From Parafrankia discariae (GTDB lineage: Bacteria; Actinomycetota; Actinomycetes; Frankiales; Frankiaceae): a DNA stretch of 64,000 nt. Shown in pieces: positions 61,619 through 64,000 of the stretch. The DNA is taken from positions 93,975 to 157,974 of the forward strand of contig NZ_KB891230.1 in NCBI RefSeq assembly GCF_000373365.1, in the 5' to 3' direction. The first letter of the stretch is position 1, and each line of letters starts with the position of its first letter. A program made the translations under genes and the position numbers. A model generated the notes under the pieces. That model ran no database searches. It was not told the DNA's origin and was given only the letters and a program-made list of their open reading frames with translations.

Positions 61619-63031
61619 TCAGGCGTGGTGGCGGGCCCGGGCGTGCCGGTCCAGGGCCTCCCGGCGTTCGGCGGCGTGATCGACGACCGGGCGCGGGTAA
61701 CCGTTCGGCGGACCGGCCGGGAGCTTCCACGGCTCGTGCACCACGTCGGACGGGAGACCGCGCAGCTCGGGGACCCAGCGGCGGATGTAGGCCCCGTCGG
61801 GGTCGAACCTGCGGCCCTGCGAGACCGGGTTGAACACCCGGAAGTACGGGGCGGCGTCGGTTCCGGTGCCGGCCGTCCACTGCCAGCCGTGGTTGTTGGA
61901 CGCGAGGTCGCCGTCGACGAGGCGCTCGAGGTACCAGCGGGCGCCGTGCGTCCAGTGGACGTGCAGGTCCTTGCACACGAACGAGGCCTCGATCATCCGG
62001 ACCCGGTTGTGCACCCAGCCCTCGGCGAGAAGCTGGCGCATCCCGGCGTCGACGATCGGGTAGCCGGTGCGGCCCCACTTCCACGCCTCGAAGGAGTCGC
62101 CGGGAGGCTCGTAGTCCATCGCGGCCAGGGTCTCGGTGAGGTCGGTCCGGGCCGACGACGGTGTCGTGGCGAGGACGTCCGCGTAGAACTCGCGCCAGGC
62201 GAGCTCGGAGCGGAACTTCTCGGCCGAAGCGGCCGCCGGCTCCGCCCCGGCGGCCCCGGCCCCGGCGGCCGCGGCGGTGCGGAGCGCGTCGAGGACGGTG
62301 CGCGGGTGGACACAGCCCCACTTCAGGTAGGGCGAGAGGCGGGAGGTGACGGCCGCGGCCGGCTCGTCGCGGTGCGCCGCGTAGCCGGCCAGCGATTCGG
62401 TCAGGAAGGCGCCCAGCCGCTCGTGCGCGGCGTGCTCGCCGGCCGGCGGTAGCTCGGTGCCCCCCAGGTCCGGATCGGCCGGTATCGGCTCGCCGCCGCC
62501 GTCGAGGTCGGTGGGCCGGAGCCAGGTGGGATCCGCCGGCCCGGCCGGCGCGCGCCAGCCGTGCTCCTTCCAGGCCCGGTAGAAGGGCGTGAACACGCGG
62601 TAGGACGTCCCGTCGGGCTTGCGCAGGCGGCCGGGCGTGACGGCGTAGGGCGAGCCGGTGCGCACGAGCCGCCGGCCGTCCGCGGCCAGAGCACGTTCCA
62701 CCAGGTTGTCGCGGTGGGATCCGTACGGGCCGTAGTCGGCCGCGATGTGGACGGCGTCCGCGGCGATCTCGCGGGCGAGCGCGGGGACGACGTCCGCCGG
62801 GTTCCCGGTACGCACGCACAGCCGGCCGCCGAGCCGGGCGTCCAGGTCGCGCAGGCACCGGTGGAGGAACGCCAGGCGGACGGGGCCGGCCGGGCGCCGC
62901 AGCGCGTCGTCGAGGACGAAGAGCGCCAGCACCCGGCCGGATCCGGCGGCGGCGAGCAGCGCCGGGTTGTCGTCGAGCCGGAGGTCGCGGCGAAGCCACC
63001 ACACCGCCTGCGTCGAGGGAGGCGAGCTCAT
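61619..63031 (-). CDS. phrB: Deoxyribodipyrimidine (CPD) photolyase
   Basis: Repairs UV pyrimidine dimers using light, FADH- and an antenna chromophore. The 470-residue protein has WWLRRDLRLDDNPAL at the N-terminus (antenna domain), VTSRLSPYLKWGCVHPR, the FAD-binding SELAWREFYADVL, GRTGYPIVDAGMRQL, EGWVHNRVRMIEASF and NNHGWQWTAGTGTDA. The length is typical of class I photolyases. The ATG at 63031 has GAGG upstream. It ends 378 bp before the long palindrome. No other DNA-repair gene is adjacent. Confidence 0.94.
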   Translation of the reverse strand: MSSPPSTQAVWWLRRDLRLDDNPALLAAAGSGRVLALFVLDDALRRPAGPVRLAFLHRCLRDLDARLGGRLCVRTGNPADVVPALAREIAADAVHIAADYGPYGSHRDNLVERALAADGRRLVRTGSPYAVTPGRLRKPDGTSYRVFTPFYRAWKEHGWRAPAGPADPTWLRPTDLDGGGEPIPADPDLGGTELPPAGEHAAHERLGAFLTESLAGYAAHRDEPAAAVTSRLSPYLKWGCVHPRTVLDALRTAAAAGAGAAGAEPAAASAEKFRSELAWREFYADVLATTPSSARTDLTETLAAMDYEPPGDSFEAWKWGRTGYPIVDAGMRQLLAEGWVHNRVRMIEASFVCKDLHVHWTHGARWYLERLVDGDLASNNHGWQWTAGTGTDAAPYFRVFNPVSQGRRFDPDGAYIRRWVPELRGLPSDVVHEPWKLPAGPPNGYPRPVVDHAAERREALDRHARARHHA

Positions 63032-63080
63032 CCGACAGAGGTTAGTCAGTCACCGTGAGTCACCAACGGAGACCACTTCG

Positions 63081-64000
63081 ATGACACGCAAGGTCACGGC
63101 GTGGCATCGACAGATCGCCGTGGGCTTCCGGTGTGCTGACGCGGTGACGCAGGCGGTGCAGTGGGATCAGGGCGTCTCGGACGCGTGGTCACGGATCGCG
63201 CAGATCGGCCCCAAGATCCTGGTCTTCGCGTTCGCCGTCGCCGTCGGAGCCGTGGTCATCCGGGGCGTGCTCCACGCCGCGGACCGGATGCTGGAGCAGG
63301 CCGGCCTCGACGGCGCGATCGACCGCGCCGGCGCGTCCCGACTGTTGCGCTGCCAGACCGGGGTCATCCGGGGCTGGCTGCTGCGGCTGGTGGCCGTGAT
63401 CGGCCTGTTGGCCGTGCTGCGCGCCGCGCTCGGGGTGTTCGGGCCGAGTCCCGCCGACCGGATGGCCGGCGCCGCCCTGGCACTGCTCGCCCGCGCGCTG
63501 CTCGCGGCCGTCATCGCGCTGCTCGGGCTGGCGCTGGCCGCCCGGGCGCGCCGCCTGGTCACCGAGTCGTTCGCCGGGCTGCAGCATGGCAACCTGCTGA
63601 GCAGGGTCGTCGCCGGGTTCGCCGTCCTCGCGTTCGGCAAGGCGGCGCTGGACGAGCTCGGCATCGGGACCTCGGTCACCACGCCGCTGCTCTACGCGGT
63701 GCTCGCGACGGGCACCGGAGTGGTGGTGGTCGGGGTGGGCGGTGGTCTCGTCCGGCCGATGCAGAGCCGCTGGGAGGACATCCTCGACCGGGCCGAGGAC
63801 AGCGCCGGTGAGGCCCGCGCCGTCTGGCGCGCGAACCGGGTCGGGACGCCGAACCGGGGCGGGACGCCCCCGCCACCGGCGGCGACACCGGCGACACCGG
63901 CGCCGGCAGCCACGTCCCCGCCGACACCCGCGGCCACGCCGGCACCCACGGCCACGCCGGCGCCGGCGCCACGGCGCCCGCCCGGGGCTCCGACCCTGCC
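63081..64000 (+). CDS. Membrane protein with mechanosensitive-channel-like TM helices (partial)
   Basis: A partial frame starting from ATG 63081 (GGAGA upstream) with 306 visible codons. Hydrophobic helices occur near residues 37-58, 87-110, 117-146, 178-194 and 203-225; the pattern of conserved TM helix repeats (IGPKILVFAFAVAVGAVVI and similar later segments) matches the TM_helix family found near MscS-like proteins. After residue 240 the sequence becomes Ala/Pro/Thr-rich (TPATPAPAAT) and continues past the window. It may be a mechanosensitive channel or an accessory. The gene lies 49 bp from the divergent photolyase start. Confidence 0.72.
   Translation, partial: MTRKVTAWHRQIAVGFRCADAVTQAVQWDQGVSDAWSRIAQIGPKILVFAFAVAVGAVVIRGVLHAADRMLEQAGLDGAIDRAGASRLLRCQTGVIRGWLLRLVAVIGLLAVLRAALGVFGPSPADRMAGAALALLARALLAAVIALLGLALAARARRLVTESFAGLQHGNLLSRVVAGFAVLAFGKAALDELGIGTSVTTPLLYAVLATGTGVVVVGVGGGLVRPMQSRWEDILDRAEDSAGEARAVWRANRVGTPNRGGTPPPPAATPATPAPAATSPPTPAATPAPTATPAPAPRRPPGAPTL

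Overview
The window is very GC-rich DNA with strong G/C third-position bias, many GTG starts and dense genes on both strands. It looks like a filamentous actinobacterium. BldC, DUF3073, DUF2530, DUF5685, DUF574 methyltransferases, a SARP-type regulator and a cslA/glxA/sco locus point to the Frankia/Streptomyces part of Actinomycetes. Frankia is my best guess, not proven. I see no rRNA, tRNA, CRISPR array or intact insertion sequence. Almost all intervals are assigned to chromosomal housekeeping or accessory genes.

Layout. 1-10.7 kb: a partial HrpB helicase, a GNAT-like orphan, an amidohydrolase, a PPOX-fold flavoprotein, an FAD-linked oxidoreductase and a 1,214-residue SARP/ATPase regulator. 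10.7-16 kb: a structured intergenic repeat (copy A), a SnoaL-like protein, a 48-bp minisatellite, an atypical ferredoxin divergent from a CooC-like ATPase, then bluB and a thiolase. 16-23.5 kb: a surface-glycan locus of membrane protein, CslA glycosyltransferase, GlxA copper oxidase, GH6 hydrolase and Sco copper chaperone. 23.5-28.9 kb: AraC regulator, DUF4184, VOC, DUF574 methyltransferase and a carboxylesterase lipoprotein. 29.3-41.3 kb: the conserved developmental/purine block bldC, DUF8083-like, vdh, DUF3073, purM, purF, an SCP-like protein, an Hsp90/sacsin-type ATPase and DUF2530.

41.4-49 kb: a sulfotransferase with a structured upstream region, a two-gene flavin/FMN reductase operon, a 1.2-kb repeat-rich gap, cupin, an orphan winged-helix protein, an HTH/Clp-N/ThpR operon with twin operators, a Gfo/Idh/MocA oxidoreductase and a MarR regulator with its own palindrome. 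49.5-55 kb: a NarL-type two-component pair, the Cys-tailed DUF5685 protein and citrate synthase. 55-55.9 kb: repeat copy B and a DUF262 gene fragment. 55.9-64 kb: serC, a second citrate synthase, pdxH, a secreted protein with an L,D-transpeptidase, a photolyase and a partial membrane channel-like protein.

The most unusual signal is a two-copy intergenic element (about 10.9-11.1 kb and 55.3-55.4 kb). Its long-range stem is kept by a compensatory base change, and both copies carry a CCC-GAAA-GGG hairpin. Other notable items are repeated TVRT motifs in the CslA tail, a 13-unit pentapeptide tail on PurF, twin GTCAAC-N4-GTTGAC operators, a ferredoxin with altered cysteine spacing, and a sulfotransferase whose PAPS-loop lysine is replaced by glutamate.
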